This document shows, piece after piece, positions 16,112-25,826 of a DNA stretch of 57,358 bases. The translations under genes and the position numbers were made by a program. The stretch is from assembly GCA_036504975.1 (NCBI GenBank), contig DASXUF010000102.1, forward strand, positions 1 to 57,358, in the 5' to 3' direction. Each line of letters opens with the position of its first letter. Within the stretch, counting starts at the first letter, position 1. The notes under the pieces were generated by a model. The model was not told the DNA's origin. It did not search any database and was given only the letters and a program-made list of their open reading frames with translations. The stretch is from Candidatus Binatia bacterium. Lineage in GTDB: Bacteria; Desulfobacterota; Binatia; UBA9968.

Positions 16112-18010
16112 ATGGATAGACGGAGAACAAAATTTATCTTGCCGGCGATCTTGGTCGGGCTGTTATTTTTTCACGCCGAGCGAGCTTACTCCCAGGCCAA
16201 GCCGGCCGCGGACCCGCTGGTCCAGTATCCGCAGACGATTCTCTACAACGGCAAGATCCTCACCATGGACAAAGACGACAAGAGCTTCACCGTGGCCCAG
16301 GCCGTGGCCATACGGGACAAGACCATCATCCGGGTCGGCAAGGACCCGGACGTCCTCAAACTCGCCGGACCGGCGACGCGGAAAATCAACCTGGCCGGAA
16401 AAGTGGCGACGCCGGGACTGATCGAGACGCACAAGCACATGCAGGACTCGGCGATGCGCGATTTTTTGCCCAAGGACCTCTACGTGCCGTCGGTCGAGTG
16501 GGACAGCAAAGCGGTCGGATTGAAACAACTGAAGGAGGCCGTCGCCAAATACAAAGCCGGCGAGCCGGTTTACGTCAGGATCGACACCCGCTGGACGCAG
16601 GCTTTGAAGGACACGACCCGCTGGGACCTCGACACCGTCTCCGCCAATAATCCGGTCTTCCTCCTGAAGAAGGGCGTCGAGGACAACCTCGTTATCAACA
16701 CCAAGGCGCTGGAGATGATCCTGGCGCGCTTTCCCGAGGGGCTCACCGGCTTGGTCAAGGACGCCAAGGGAATCTACACCGGACTCATCGTCGAAGACTC
16801 TTACGCGGACGGAATCATCGAGTGGACCTTTCTCCCGCGGCAGAAATATTTCGGCGGCGTGCTCGCGGACCCCTACGCCAAGCAGATGGTGGCGCAGGTA
16901 AGCATGGGCGTTACGACGGTCTCGACGCGCATCTTCTCTTTCGAGCTCGACGGCTATCTCCACCTCGACCGCCAGGGAAAGATGATTCACCGGCTCGCCT
17001 ACTCCGACACCAACGCGCGCGATATTCCCCATCCGGAAGATTATTTTTTGAAGCTTACCGCCCCGATCGGCCACGGCAGCGAGATGATCTGGATGATCGG
17101 CGTGCTGCCGGGGAGCCTCGACGGCTCGCTGTCGATCCGCGAGGGCCGGCACTGCACCTCGATCCCGCAGCAGCGTAAAACCCCCTGGGGCCCCTACGGC
17201 GAATGCAAAATAAAAAAACCGGAGCTGTTCAATCACCGCGACGCGATCATGGCGATCGGCAAGCTGGGTCTGAGAATCACCGGCATGCACAGCGAGGGCG
17301 ACGCGGCGACTTCCGCTTTTCTCGATCTCGCCGAGCAGATCGAAAAAGAGCGCGGCCGGCCTCTATCCGAGCTTAAATGGACCATGGACCACTGCGGCAT
17401 GGTCAACCCCAAAGATTGGCCGCGCATCAAGAAGCTCGGCATCATGATGAGCTGCTACGCGGGACAGGAGGCCGGACCCCGACGCTTCGAGACCGCGGTT
17501 ATGCATGGAGAAAAAGTCGCGCGGGAGTGGGCCATACCCACGAACAAAATGCTCAAGGCGGGTCTTCAAGTCGTCAACGAATCGATGCGCACGCCCGGCA
17601 TCTCCATGTGGGCCGACTTGACCGGCGCCGGTCCGGACTCCAAGGACAAAGTCTACGCCCCTGAAGAAAAGCTGGACCGCGAGACGTTTCTCCTCCTCTC
17701 CACCCGTTGGGCCGCGCGCTACGTCCTTAAAGAGAAAGAACTCGGCTCGATCGAAACGGGGAAGTGGGCGGACATCGTCGTCTGGGATCGCGACATCATG
17801 AAAGTCCCGGCCGAACAACTGAAAGAGATGCAGCCGCTTCTGACCATGATCGGCGGCAAGATGGTCTACGCCCACAAGGACTTCGCCAAGGCGCAGAACA
17901 TCAAGGCGGACATCCTGGGGCCCGATGCCGGCGCGGACGATCGACGGGCCAGGGAATTCGAGCGCGGCTGGGACGTGAACCGCATCCTCAGAAAGACAGG
18001 GGGCGAATAG
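16112..18010 (+). CDS. exported amidohydrolase (YtcJ/amidohydrolase-3 type), second copy
   Basis: 632 residues with a signal peptide (to about residue 29, ERAYSQA). Family features: ILYNGKILTMD, the HxH metal motif in ETHKHMQDS (about residue 110), WTMDHCGMVNPKDW in the later metal-site region, and GSIETGKWADIVVWDRDI near the C-terminus. It is a paralogue of 11186-12910 and likewise adjoins a rhodanese, here divergently. The ATPase gene begins 5 bases after its stop, so it heads an operon with the ABC exporter components. Substrate unknown. Confidence 0.9.
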   Translation: MDRRRTKFILPAILVGLLFFHAERAYSQAKPAADPLVQYPQTILYNGKILTMDKDDKSFTVAQAVAIRDKTIIRVGKDPDVLKLAGPATRKINLAGKVATPGLIETHKHMQDSAMRDFLPKDLYVPSVEWDSKAVGLKQLKEAVAKYKAGEPVYVRIDTRWTQALKDTTRWDLDTVSANNPVFLLKKGVEDNLVINTKALEMILARFPEGLTGLVKDAKGIYTGLIVEDSYADGIIEWTFLPRQKYFGGVLADPYAKQMVAQVSMGVTTVSTRIFSFELDGYLHLDRQGKMIHRLAYSDTNARDIPHPEDYFLKLTAPIGHGSEMIWMIGVLPGSLDGSLSIREGRHCTSIPQQRKTPWGPYGECKIKKPELFNHRDAIMAIGKLGLRITGMHSEGDAATSAFLDLAEQIEKERGRPLSELKWTMDHCGMVNPKDWPRIKKLGIMMSCYAGQEAGPRRFETAVMHGEKVAREWAIPTNKMLKAGLQVVNESMRTPGISMWADLTGAGPDSKDKVYAPEEKLDRETFLLLSTRWAARYVLKEKELGSIETGKWADIVVWDRDIMKVPAEQLKEMQPLLTMIGGKMVYAHKDFAKAQNIKADILGPDAGADDRRAREFERGWDVNRILRKTGGE

Positions 18011-18015
18011 AAGAG

Positions 18016-18735
18016 ATGGCGGGACAGGACGGACTTTTCTCATCGGGCGGCGCCGAGATCGAAGTCTCCGGACTCACCAAGGTTTACAAAACCGGCGACA
18101 TCGAGGCGCTGGTGCTTCGAGGACTCGATCTCGGGGTCGCGGCCGGTCAGGCCGTCGCCGTCATGGGCCCGAGCGGCTGCGGCAAGACGACGTTCTTCAA
18201 CCTCTTGGGAGGAGTGGACGTACCGAGCGGCGGCGAGATTCGCTTGAAGGAGCCCAAGGGCCCGACGATCATCAACTCACTCTCCGAAAGAGAGCTGGAG
18301 CAGTATCGCCTGAAAAAGACCGGCTACATCTTTCAGCTCTTCAATTTGATCCCGATTTTGACGGCCGAGGAGAACGTCGCGCTGCCGTTGATGATCGCCG
18401 GCGTGTCCGCGGCCGAGCGCAAGGAGAGGGCGCGCGCGCTTCTGGAGTTGGTGGGTCTCAAGGACAAAGCCGGCAAGCGGCCCGACGAAATGAGCGGGGG
18501 CGAGCAACAGCGCGTCGCGATCGCTGTGGCGCTGGCGAACGATCCGCCGCTGCTTCTCGCCGACGAGCCCACCGGCAACCTCGACAGCAAGAACACTATC
18601 GTCGTCACCGACCTCCTGGTCTCGCTGGCCGAGAGATACGGCAAGACCGTCCTGATGGCCACACACGATTCCAAAGTCGCCGACAAAGTTCACAAGGTCT
18701 ATCACATGGAGGACGGGAGGCTGAACGGGGGTTAA
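18016..18735 (+). CDS. MacB/LolD-type ABC transporter ATPase
   Basis: 239 residues starting at the ATG at 18016 (an in-frame upstream extension overlaps the amidohydrolase and is unlikely). Walker A GPSGCGKTT (about residue 51), signature MSGGEQQRVA, Walker B LLLADEPTGNLDS and H-loop ATHD are all intact. The TGNLDS form is typical of the LolD/MacB/FtsE group that pairs with FtsX-like permeases, which matches the next gene. Confidence 0.93.
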   Translation: MAGQDGLFSSGGAEIEVSGLTKVYKTGDIEALVLRGLDLGVAAGQAVAVMGPSGCGKTTFFNLLGGVDVPSGGEIRLKEPKGPTIINSLSERELEQYRLKKTGYIFQLFNLIPILTAEENVALPLMIAGVSAAERKERARALLELVGLKDKAGKRPDEMSGGEQQRVAIAVALANDPPLLLADEPTGNLDSKNTIVVTDLLVSLAERYGKTVLMATHDSKVADKVHKVYHMEDGRLNGG

Positions 18736-18742
18736 CTTGAAA

Positions 18743-18780
18743 ACCCTCATCCCTACCCTCTCCCTCTGGGCGAGGGTGAC
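18743..18780. repeat. half-copy of CCCTCTCCC palindromic repeat
   Basis: CCCTCATCCCTACCCTCTCCCTCTGGGCGAGGGTGA-type unit, separating the ATPase from its permease. Same family as 12991-13036. Confidence 0.65.
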
Positions 18781-18854
18781 GGAATCTGTTTAAGGATGGA
18801 GGCTCATCGCTCAGTGCGGCGGGCTCGCTTTCGGAGGACAACCGTGAGAATCGG

Positions 18855-18922
18855 TTCCCTCGCCCGCTTTAGCCTGAGGCTGATCCGCCTCTGGCGGATG
18901 CGGGAGAGGGTTAGGGTGAGGG
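18855..18922. repeat. CCCTCGCCCGC/GCGGGAGAGGG palindromic repeat
   Basis: CCCTCGCCCGC near 18858 pairs with GCGGGAGAGGG near 18900, with an inner CCGCCTCTGGCGG hairpin; the right half ends with TTAGGGTGAGGG just before the permease start, so the repeat occupies the leader and may affect expression of the permease. Confidence 0.7.
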
Positions 18923-18926
18923 ATCT

Positions 18927-21716
18927 ATGAAGTTTTTCTGGCTCGTCGGCGCGCGCGGCTTTCGCGCCATGCTTCTCACCACGCTGCTCGCTTTGGCGAC
19001 GCTTTCGGCGCTCAACCTCTCCTCGCTCTACGGCCTCAGCAGCTATGTCTCCGGCGAAGTGGCCAAGGTGCCCTGGGACATCCGCGCCTTCATGGGGACC
19101 GATCCGTCCCAGGCGCAAGTTTTTAGAGACATCGTCGCCGGCCACGAGACGATCCGCAAGGTAGAGACATTTACTTTCCTAAAAATCGGCATTCAGAAAG
19201 CCATGGAGGTGGAGATCGACGGCCGGCGCGCGCCGATGAGCTGGCTCTTCTTTCTCGCCAGCAGCTCGCCCGATCTCATGCCGCCCGGCTTTTTTCCCCC
19301 GTCCGGCAAGCAGGCGACCATCGTCATGCTCGACGGCGGCTATCCTTTCGCACCGATCGCGCGCGGCGGCGAGATAAAAATTTTCATTTCGGGAGAGGCG
19401 GGAGGCCGGGCAAAGCCTTTCTACGATCTCAAAGTCTCCGAGCTGGGACAGATCCAGCGGGCGGAGCTCCTCAAATGGAGCGTCAACCAGCTCGGCCCCC
19501 GCTCCGCGCCGACGTTTCCAACGAACGCCTTTCTGATCGTCGTCTCGCCCGAAGAGATGAAAAACGTCGTCGATGCGTTTGTCGGATTTTTTGAAAAAAA
19601 TCCCCAGACCGCCGGCTACTGGCTTCCCTTCGTAACTTATCTCGCGTCGATTCAACGGGACAAGCTGCTCTCCTTTTGGGATCTCCAGGGCTCGCTCGGC
19701 CGCATCCAATCTCTGGTCGAGCAATTCTCCGAGCGCGGCGCGCCCTACAGGATCGCCATCGAGAGCGACCTCTTGGCGCTTTTCACCAAAGGCGTCGAGG
19801 TCGCGGGCTTCCTCCGCTGGGTGAGCCTCCTCATTTCCGCGCCGCTTCTCTGGGTCACCTGGATCTTTGGCTCGAGCATCGCCCGTCTCGTCGCGCTGAA
19901 CGAAAGGCGGCTCCTCGGCCTGCTGCGGCTGAGAGGCGCGCCGGGAAAAATCCTCGGCAACTGCATGCAGGCCGCGATCATCTGCGGCGGTCTCCTCGGC
20001 GGGCTGTTGGGCTATTTTCTCGGGCCGCTGGTCTTTCTCGCCCTGCGCCGTCCGGAAACCGGCGGCGGCATCGGCGAGCTGTTCCGCGTCATCCTGGATC
20101 CATCGACCTTGTTGGGCTACGTTCTGGTGAGCGTCTTCATGGCCTGGCTGGCAGGCCGAAGAGCGGTCGGCTACGTCCAGTCCATCGGCCCGCGCGAGGC
20201 GGTCGCGCGCGTCGCCTCCTCGGAAGCCGGCACGATCCAGCCGCGGATCGGCGTATTGCCGCTGCTGTCGCTGCTCTTGGGCGTTTACGGCCTGGCCTCG
20301 TGGCTTTTCAAATTCTCCGGCAAGGCCGGCTTCGTCGATTTTGTCGTTAGCTTCTCCGCCCCCGCGCTGTTTATTTACGGCTTCGCATCCGTCGTGGCTT
20401 ATCTGGTGCCGCGCGTTAAAGCGCTCTCCGCCGTCATGCATCGCACCGCCGGTCGAATGAGCGAGCTGGCGCAAAGAAACATCGAGTTGAAGCCGCATCG
20501 TGTCGCCTCGATTATGGCGATCGCCGCGCTGGTGTTGAGCGCCACGCTCTATCCGCAATCGGCCTTCGATATTTTTTCCGACACGACGCTGAGGACCGTG
20601 AAGATGCGCGTCGGCTCGGATTTAAACGTCATGGCCGAACCGGCCGATTTCGGCGCGGAGAATAAACCCGACCTGGCTCAATCCATCGCGGGCGTGAAAC
20701 CGTTGATCGAGAAAATCGCCAGGCTCGACGGAGTGCGTTCCGCGGCGCCGGTCTATGAATTTATAACTTCCGCCGTACTGCCGAAAAACGCGGTCATTTA
20801 TTACCTCGACACCGATGCTTACCTCAACACCAGCTACTATGAAAATGAGATCGGTGTGCATGCGGGCTTCCGCCAATCGATTCGCAGCGCCGCCGAGGGC
20901 GTGGTCCTCTCCAAGGACGTGGCGGACGAGCTGAAAGCGAAGCCGGGCGACCCCATCATGCTGGAGCTCATGCCGAAGCCGGTGCCGAGCACCGTGACCG
21001 GAGTCGTGAACACTCTGCCCGGCGCATTGCGCTCCTTCAGCGAGGCCGGCACCACCAATCTCAGCTACATCACCGACCTCTTTGCCATCTATCCGTTTGT
21101 CGTGAGCGACGTTCAAAACCCGATCGCGCGCGAGCTGCGCGGCTTTGTCTCGCGGGTAATCTTACTGATCAGAGTCAAAGAGGGCTACTCCACGGCCAAG
21201 GTCGAGCAGCAGGTGCGCGCGTTGCTTCCCGGCGCGCCGCTGCGTCTGCTCGATCAGGAAGTCAAAAAGATGAAGGGGGACATGTTCGTCTCCCTGTCGC
21301 AGGAGAACATGCGTCTTTACGTCCTGGGAGGTTTCTTGATCGCGCTGCTGGCGCTGGTCTCGATCTCGACGATCAATTTTACCGAGAGCCGGCGCATTTA
21401 CGCTCTCCTCCGCCTGAGGGGCGCCATGCCGCGCCATCTCGTCGGCGTCTCTCTCGCCGATCTGCTGATGCCCGCGTTGCTGGGTGGCCTGCTCGGTTCT
21501 CTCCTGGGTCTCTTCGCCGGCTTCAACGTCGTGCACCGTATCTGGATGATTCCCCAGCAAGCCACCCCGGCCATCGTGGCCAGCCCCAGCTTCTTCTTGT
21601 CGCCGCAGAGCATCTTCATGGCCGCGACTCTCCTGGCGCTTTTTGCCTGCGCGGCGGTGGTCCTGAGCTTGAGGGTCTACCGTAAGTCTGCCCGTGTCGC
21701 CCTCAGCGAGACCTGA
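18927..21716 (+). CDS. FtsX/MacB-like ABC transporter permease
   Basis: 929-residue membrane protein with two FtsX-like blocks. The N-terminal hydrophobic segment (about 12-32) is followed by a large extracytoplasmic domain (about 35-280); hydrophobic helices then cluster at about 285-500 and again near the C-terminus (about 795-920), the latter with TESRRIYALLRLRGAMPRH, the coupling-helix element typical of FtsX permeases. A second large extracytoplasmic domain (about 545-790) separates the two. With the ATPase upstream it would form a lipoprotein-release or mechanotransducing transporter; no adaptor (MacA/LolA) gene is adjacent. Confidence 0.88.
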   Translation: MKFFWLVGARGFRAMLLTTLLALATLSALNLSSLYGLSSYVSGEVAKVPWDIRAFMGTDPSQAQVFRDIVAGHETIRKVETFTFLKIGIQKAMEVEIDGRRAPMSWLFFLASSSPDLMPPGFFPPSGKQATIVMLDGGYPFAPIARGGEIKIFISGEAGGRAKPFYDLKVSELGQIQRAELLKWSVNQLGPRSAPTFPTNAFLIVVSPEEMKNVVDAFVGFFEKNPQTAGYWLPFVTYLASIQRDKLLSFWDLQGSLGRIQSLVEQFSERGAPYRIAIESDLLALFTKGVEVAGFLRWVSLLISAPLLWVTWIFGSSIARLVALNERRLLGLLRLRGAPGKILGNCMQAAIICGGLLGGLLGYFLGPLVFLALRRPETGGGIGELFRVILDPSTLLGYVLVSVFMAWLAGRRAVGYVQSIGPREAVARVASSEAGTIQPRIGVLPLLSLLLGVYGLASWLFKFSGKAGFVDFVVSFSAPALFIYGFASVVAYLVPRVKALSAVMHRTAGRMSELAQRNIELKPHRVASIMAIAALVLSATLYPQSAFDIFSDTTLRTVKMRVGSDLNVMAEPADFGAENKPDLAQSIAGVKPLIEKIARLDGVRSAAPVYEFITSAVLPKNAVIYYLDTDAYLNTSYYENEIGVHAGFRQSIRSAAEGVVLSKDVADELKAKPGDPIMLELMPKPVPSTVTGVVNTLPGALRSFSEAGTTNLSYITDLFAIYPFVVSDVQNPIARELRGFVSRVILLIRVKEGYSTAKVEQQVRALLPGAPLRLLDQEVKKMKGDMFVSLSQENMRLYVLGGFLIALLALVSISTINFTESRRIYALLRLRGAMPRHLVGVSLADLLMPALLGGLLGSLLGLFAGFNVVHRIWMIPQQATPAIVASPSFFLSPQSIFMAATLLALFACAAVVLSLRVYRKSARVALSET

Positions 21717-22066
21717 GGGTGCTGAAAAACGCCGACAGCATCGATCCACCCGGGAGTCTCTTTCCGGGCCGATGCGATACAGCCGTCCTACACTCAACGA
21801 AAATGCTGAGAGTCTCACTTTCATATGCTTGATGCTCCTTGTCCCGCGCATCGGCCCTTCAAGAAACACCCAGGTGGACGCTTGCGATGGAGCTTGCCAA
21901 TCATACCCCGCTTGAATAAAATCCGCTTCGCTCTATAAAAGGAAAGACCCGTCTATTTCGGAGGGACTTGACAGACTTGCCATGTTTTACGATGTCTATG
22001 TAACGAGGCCGGGGCTAAAAAATTATATATCTCGCTTCCATTTTAGTAAAGGAGGTAGACGGAGTT
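21717..22066. other. 350-base gap upstream of acs
   Basis: No convincing gene. It contains a small hairpin near 21750-21770 (CCCGG...CCGGG) without a T-run. TTGACA at 21968 has only weak -10 candidates downstream. A good Shine-Dalgarno (AAAGGAGG, about 22048-22055) precedes the acs ATG. Confidence 0.5.
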
Positions 22067-24187
22067 ATGGCAGACGAAAGAAACGAAGGGCTTGAGGTCA
22101 CCGAAGCTCAGATTGCAGTGCACTGGAAGGAAGAAGACTATTACTACCCGTCGCCGAAGTTTATTGGTCAGGCCAACGCCTCTGATCCGGAAATTTTCGA
22201 GCGCTTTAACGAGAAGAATTTCCCTGAATGCTTCAAGGAGTATGCTGATCTGCTCTCCTGGGATGAGTATTGGCATACGACGCTTGATACCAGCAACCCC
22301 CCTTTCTGGAAGTGGTTTGTCGGCGGAAAGTTAAACGCCTGTTACAACTGTGTGGACAGGCACTTGGAGAAGAATAAAAACAAAGCCGCCTTTATCTGGG
22401 TGCCGGAGCTGGAGGAGGAGACTACCGAGGCCATAACTTATCAGGAGCTTTATGTAAGAGTGAATGAGTTCGCTGCGCTTCTCAGAGACTTTTGCGGAGT
22501 CAAGGCCGGCGATAGGGTAACGTTCCATTTGCCGATGGTGCCGGCGCTGCCGGTCTCGATGCTCGCTTGCGCCAGGCTTGGCGTCATCCACTCTCAGGTA
22601 TTTGGCGGATTCAGCGGCGCCGCCTGCGGGGGCAGAATAGCGGACTCCGGCAGTCATATTCTCGTCACTATGGATGGCTACTACCGAAATGGTGAGCTGC
22701 TCGATCAAAAAATCAAAGCCGACGAAGCGGTTGAAGTGGCAGCGAAGGACGGCGTTCGTGTGGATAAAGTCCTGGTGTGGAGGCGTTATCCCGGAAAGTA
22801 TTCCTCCCCGACGCCCATGGTGAAGGGTCGTGATTACTTCGTTGATGATTTGCTCAAAGACTTTCGCGGCAAAGGAGTCGATCCCGTATCGATGCCGGCC
22901 GAAGCTCCTCTGTTCATGATGTATACCAGCGGTACAACGGCGAAGCCGAAGGGGTGTCAGCATAGCACCGGGGGATATTTGGCCTATGTTGCAGGCACGT
23001 CGAAGTATTATCAGGACATTCACCCGGAGGACGTTTATTGGTGCTTCGCCGATATAGGATGGATCACAGGCCACTCCTACATTGTTTACGGTCCGTTGGC
23101 TCTTTGCGCCACCAGCGTCATGTATGAAGGCGTGCCCACCTACCCGGATGCCGGGCGGCCCTGGAGAATAGCGGAGCGACTGGGCGTGAATATATTCCAC
23201 ACGGCGCCCACGACGATACGCATGCTAAGGAAAGCGGGTCCTGAGGAGCCCAAGAAGTACCATTATCATTTCAAACACATGACCACCGTGGGAGAGCCGA
23301 TAGAGCCGGAGGTGTGGCGATGGTACTACCACGAAGTGGGTAAGGGAGAAGCGATCATCGTGGACACCTGGTGGCAAACGGAAAACGGAGGCTTCCTTGG
23401 CAGCACGTTGCCGGCGCTGCGACCGATGAAGCCTGGAAGTTGTGGCCCCGGTGTGCTCGGTATCTATCCAGTAATCTATGATGAGGAACGGAATGAGCTT
23501 AAGGCCGGGAGCGGTAAGGCGGGCAACATCTGTATTAGGAATCCGTGGCCAGGGGTGTTCCAGACCATATGGGGGGACCCGGAGCGCTTCGTAAAGACCT
23601 ATTACGAAAAATATTGCAAAAATAAAAATAGCAAGGATTGGCGCGACTGGCCTTACTTCGCAGGAGATGGCGCCACGCAAGCCGCCGATGGATACTTCCG
23701 GATTTTAGGCAGAGTGGACGACGTAATAAATGTCGCGGGTCACCGGTTGGGCACCAAAGAGCTGGAGGCGGCAGCTCTTACCGTAGAAGAAGTGGCCGAA
23801 GCAGCGGTGGTGCCGGCGATAGATGAGTTAAGGGGTCGGATCCCTGAGATGTATATTGCTCTCAAACCGGGCTACAACCCCGGCAAGGGAGTAGACGAAA
23901 AGGTCAAAGACGCGATCGACAAAATCATCGGTAAATTCGCCCGTCCGCGAAACGTTTGGCTTGTCCCCGACATGCCCAAGACCCGTTCGGGAAAGATCAT
24001 GCGTCGGGTCATTGCCGCTGTCTCTAACTTCATGGACGTGGGCGACGTCACGACGCTGGCCAACCCGGAGGTAGTAGAAACCATACGGAAAATGGTGCAA
24101 ACGGAAAAGGCTAAACGCGGAGAGGTTCCAAAGGACCTTCCCAAAGAGGTGCTGGAAGAAATCAAGCGGTTTGGAGCGGTAGAATAG
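22067..24187 (+). CDS. acs: acetyl-CoA synthetase (AMP-forming)
   Basis: 706-residue AMP-forming acyl-CoA synthetase activating acetate with ATP and CoA. Motifs: phosphate loop YTSGTTAKPKG (about residue 285), the TTVGEPI and TWWQTENG segments that shape the small acetate pocket in Acs, RVDDVINVAGHRL hinge region, and the C-terminal PKTRSGKIMRR containing the lysine that is acetylated in other Acs proteins. It is slightly longer than E. coli Acs (652). Codon usage is visibly AT-richer (ATA, TTA, AGG, GTA codons) than adjacent genes, hinting at acquisition from another lineage. Confidence 0.92.
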   Translation: MADERNEGLEVTEAQIAVHWKEEDYYYPSPKFIGQANASDPEIFERFNEKNFPECFKEYADLLSWDEYWHTTLDTSNPPFWKWFVGGKLNACYNCVDRHLEKNKNKAAFIWVPELEEETTEAITYQELYVRVNEFAALLRDFCGVKAGDRVTFHLPMVPALPVSMLACARLGVIHSQVFGGFSGAACGGRIADSGSHILVTMDGYYRNGELLDQKIKADEAVEVAAKDGVRVDKVLVWRRYPGKYSSPTPMVKGRDYFVDDLLKDFRGKGVDPVSMPAEAPLFMMYTSGTTAKPKGCQHSTGGYLAYVAGTSKYYQDIHPEDVYWCFADIGWITGHSYIVYGPLALCATSVMYEGVPTYPDAGRPWRIAERLGVNIFHTAPTTIRMLRKAGPEEPKKYHYHFKHMTTVGEPIEPEVWRWYYHEVGKGEAIIVDTWWQTENGGFLGSTLPALRPMKPGSCGPGVLGIYPVIYDEERNELKAGSGKAGNICIRNPWPGVFQTIWGDPERFVKTYYEKYCKNKNSKDWRDWPYFAGDGATQAADGYFRILGRVDDVINVAGHRLGTKELEAAALTVEEVAEAAVVPAIDELRGRIPEMYIALKPGYNPGKGVDEKVKDAIDKIIGKFARPRNVWLVPDMPKTRSGKIMRRVIAAVSNFMDVGDVTTLANPEVVETIRKMVQTEKAKRGEVPKDLPKEVLEEIKRFGAVE

Positions 24188-24246
24188 GAAAGGAAGGCGA
24201 TAGGCAACAGAAAAGAATTTTAGATTTTGGATTAAGTTGGTGTATT

Positions 24247-24280
24247 CCCCTCTCCCAGAGGGAGAGGGCTAGGGTGAGGG
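24247..24280. repeat. CCCTCTCCC palindromic repeat, left of DUF559 gene
   Basis: CCCCTCTCCC-AGA-GGGAGAGGG with GGGTGAGGG extension, ending 10 bases before the DUF559 start codon. It matches the repeat at the far end of the same gene. Confidence 0.8.
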
Positions 24281-24289
24281 AGAACCGGA

Positions 24290-24727
24290 ATGCAACTAAA
24301 CGCCTCCACACCGAGGAACCAGGCTCGCCGACTGCGCCGCGACCAGACTGAGACAGAACGTAGACTATGGGCCCGGTTGCGTGCACGACAGCTCCGCGGT
24401 GCGAAGTTCCGTCGCCAACATCCTATCGGCCGGTTCATTGCTGACTTTTGCTGCTTGGAATATGGCTTAGTGATCGAGCTCGATGGAGGTCAGCACGCGA
24501 TGCGAGCCGAAGTGGATCAGAGAAGGTCTGCCTTCCTGGGACGCCGAGGCTTCCGAGTGTTGCGTTTTTGGGACAATCAAGTGCTGGAAGATATCGACGC
24601 GGTGCTGGAAAAAATCGTTGAGGCCCTAAGAGACCCTCACCCCTACCCTCTCCCTGGCAGGGAGAGGGTGAATAATACACTCGCACTAAACCCCGAAAAG
24701 AAGCAAAGAGGGAAAGACCGCCTATGA
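24290..24727 (+). CDS. DUF559 (PD-(D/E)XK-like) endonuclease-domain protein
   Basis: 145 residues of the DUF559 family, related in fold to very-short-patch-repair-type nucleases. The core is clear: TETERRLWARLR near residue 20, RQHPIGRFIADF at about 42-53, and ELDGGQH at about 63-69, the Asp/Glu catalytic-type residues. The last 30 or so residues (PHPYPLPGRERV onward) are translated from the palindromic repeat at 24633-24672. The whole gene lies between two copies of that repeat. The stop overlaps the next start by 4 bases (ATGA), which is probably fortuitous. Biological function of DUF559 is not established. Confidence 0.85.
   Translation: MQLNASTPRNQARRLRRDQTETERRLWARLRARQLRGAKFRRQHPIGRFIADFCCLEYGLVIELDGGQHAMRAEVDQRRSAFLGRRGFRVLRFWDNQVLEDIDAVLEKIVEALRDPHPYPLPGRERVNNTLALNPEKKQRGKDRL
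24633..24672. repeat. CCCTCTCCC palindromic repeat inside DUF559 3' end
   Basis: CCCTCACCCCTACCCTCTCCC-TGGCA-GGGAGAGGG-type unit that is read in frame as the C-terminal tail of the DUF559 protein. Confidence 0.8.
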
Positions 24728-25708
24728 AAAACATTCTTAGGCTCTTTGCGGTCTTTGTCTTGCTTGTGGGGTGTGTGGGAATGGCCGCCGCGCAGCAGCC
24801 GGCAAAGATCCCGCGGATAGGATTCCTAACTTCTCTCTCCGCTGCAGCTGTGTCGGCTCGCATGGACGCATTCCGGCAGGGTCTGCGCGATCTTGGGTAC
24901 GTGGAGGGGAAGAGCATTGTCATTGAGTGGCGATATGCAGAGGGAAAACCCGATCGCCTCCCTGCGCTTGCGGCCGAACTCGTGCGTCTCAAGGTGGACG
25001 TCATCGTCACGGCTGGTCCGGCAGCAACCCGTCCCGCCAAGGAAGCAACTTCTACGATTCCCATTGTCATGGCGACGGATAGTGATCCTGTTGGAAACGG
25101 GTTCGTCGCCAGTCTTTGCGCGACCTGGCGGCAACATTACTGGATTGTCAACCCTTGCCCCGGAGATAAGCGGAAAACAACTGGAGCTTTTGAAGGAAAC
25201 CGTTCCCAGGCTCTCGCGCGTGGCCGTCCTCGGGACTTCGACCCGGCCGGGCAACGCGCAATCGTTAAGAGAGGTGGAACTCGCCGCGGGGGCACTCAGA
25301 GTGAAGCTTCAATATCTAGACGTACTAGGTCCCAAGGATATTGAAACTGCATTCCGAGCCGCAAGCAAGGGGCGTGCGGACGCAGTTCTCCCGCTGACGA
25401 GCCAGGTCCTCACTTCTCATCGAAAACAGCTCGTAGAGCTCGCGGTAAAGAGTCGGCTGCCGGCGATATACGACAGGCAAGAATTTGTGGAAGACGGGGG
25501 CCTCATGACCTACAGCGTGAGCAGTACCGACTTGTTTCGGCGCGCCGCCACTTACGTGGACAAGATCCTGAAAGGCAGCAAGCCCGCCGATCTCCCCGTG
25601 GAGCAGCCGACGAGGTTCGAGTTTTTCATCAATCTGAAGGCGGCTAAGCAAATCGGTCTGACGATTCCGGAGAACGTGCTGGCGAGAGCGGACAAGGTGA
25701 TCAAATGA
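24724..25708 (+). pseudogene. frameshifted ABC substrate-binding protein (PF04392-type)
   Basis: A single gene split by one frameshift. Frame 1 (from the ATG at 24724) gives a signal peptide (to GMAAA) and KIPRIGFLTSLS...IVMATDSDPVGNGFVASL; the sequence then continues in another frame as RPGGNITGLSTLAPEISGK down to LARADKVIK at 25708. Comparison with the intact paralogue at 26407-27399 places an extra T in the TTT run at 25115-25117. The insertion is either a real inactivating mutation or a sequencing/assembly error in a T run. The family comprises periplasmic binding proteins often described as TrpX-like; the ligand is unknown. Confidence 0.85.
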
Positions 25709-25826
25709 GGGTGGCGCTGTGCCACTTTCCGCGGTGAGCTTAGTCGAACCATGCTTGTTGAAGTTCGCAAAAGGAGCGTGTTACAAATGAGCTATGTCGC
25801 CCGAGCTTGCAGAAAAGTGAGGGAAG

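Noticed and set aside
19179..20558. Leftward frame of 459 residues opposite the FtsX-like permease
   Set aside because: Charged, low-complexity composition; antisense shadow of the permease.
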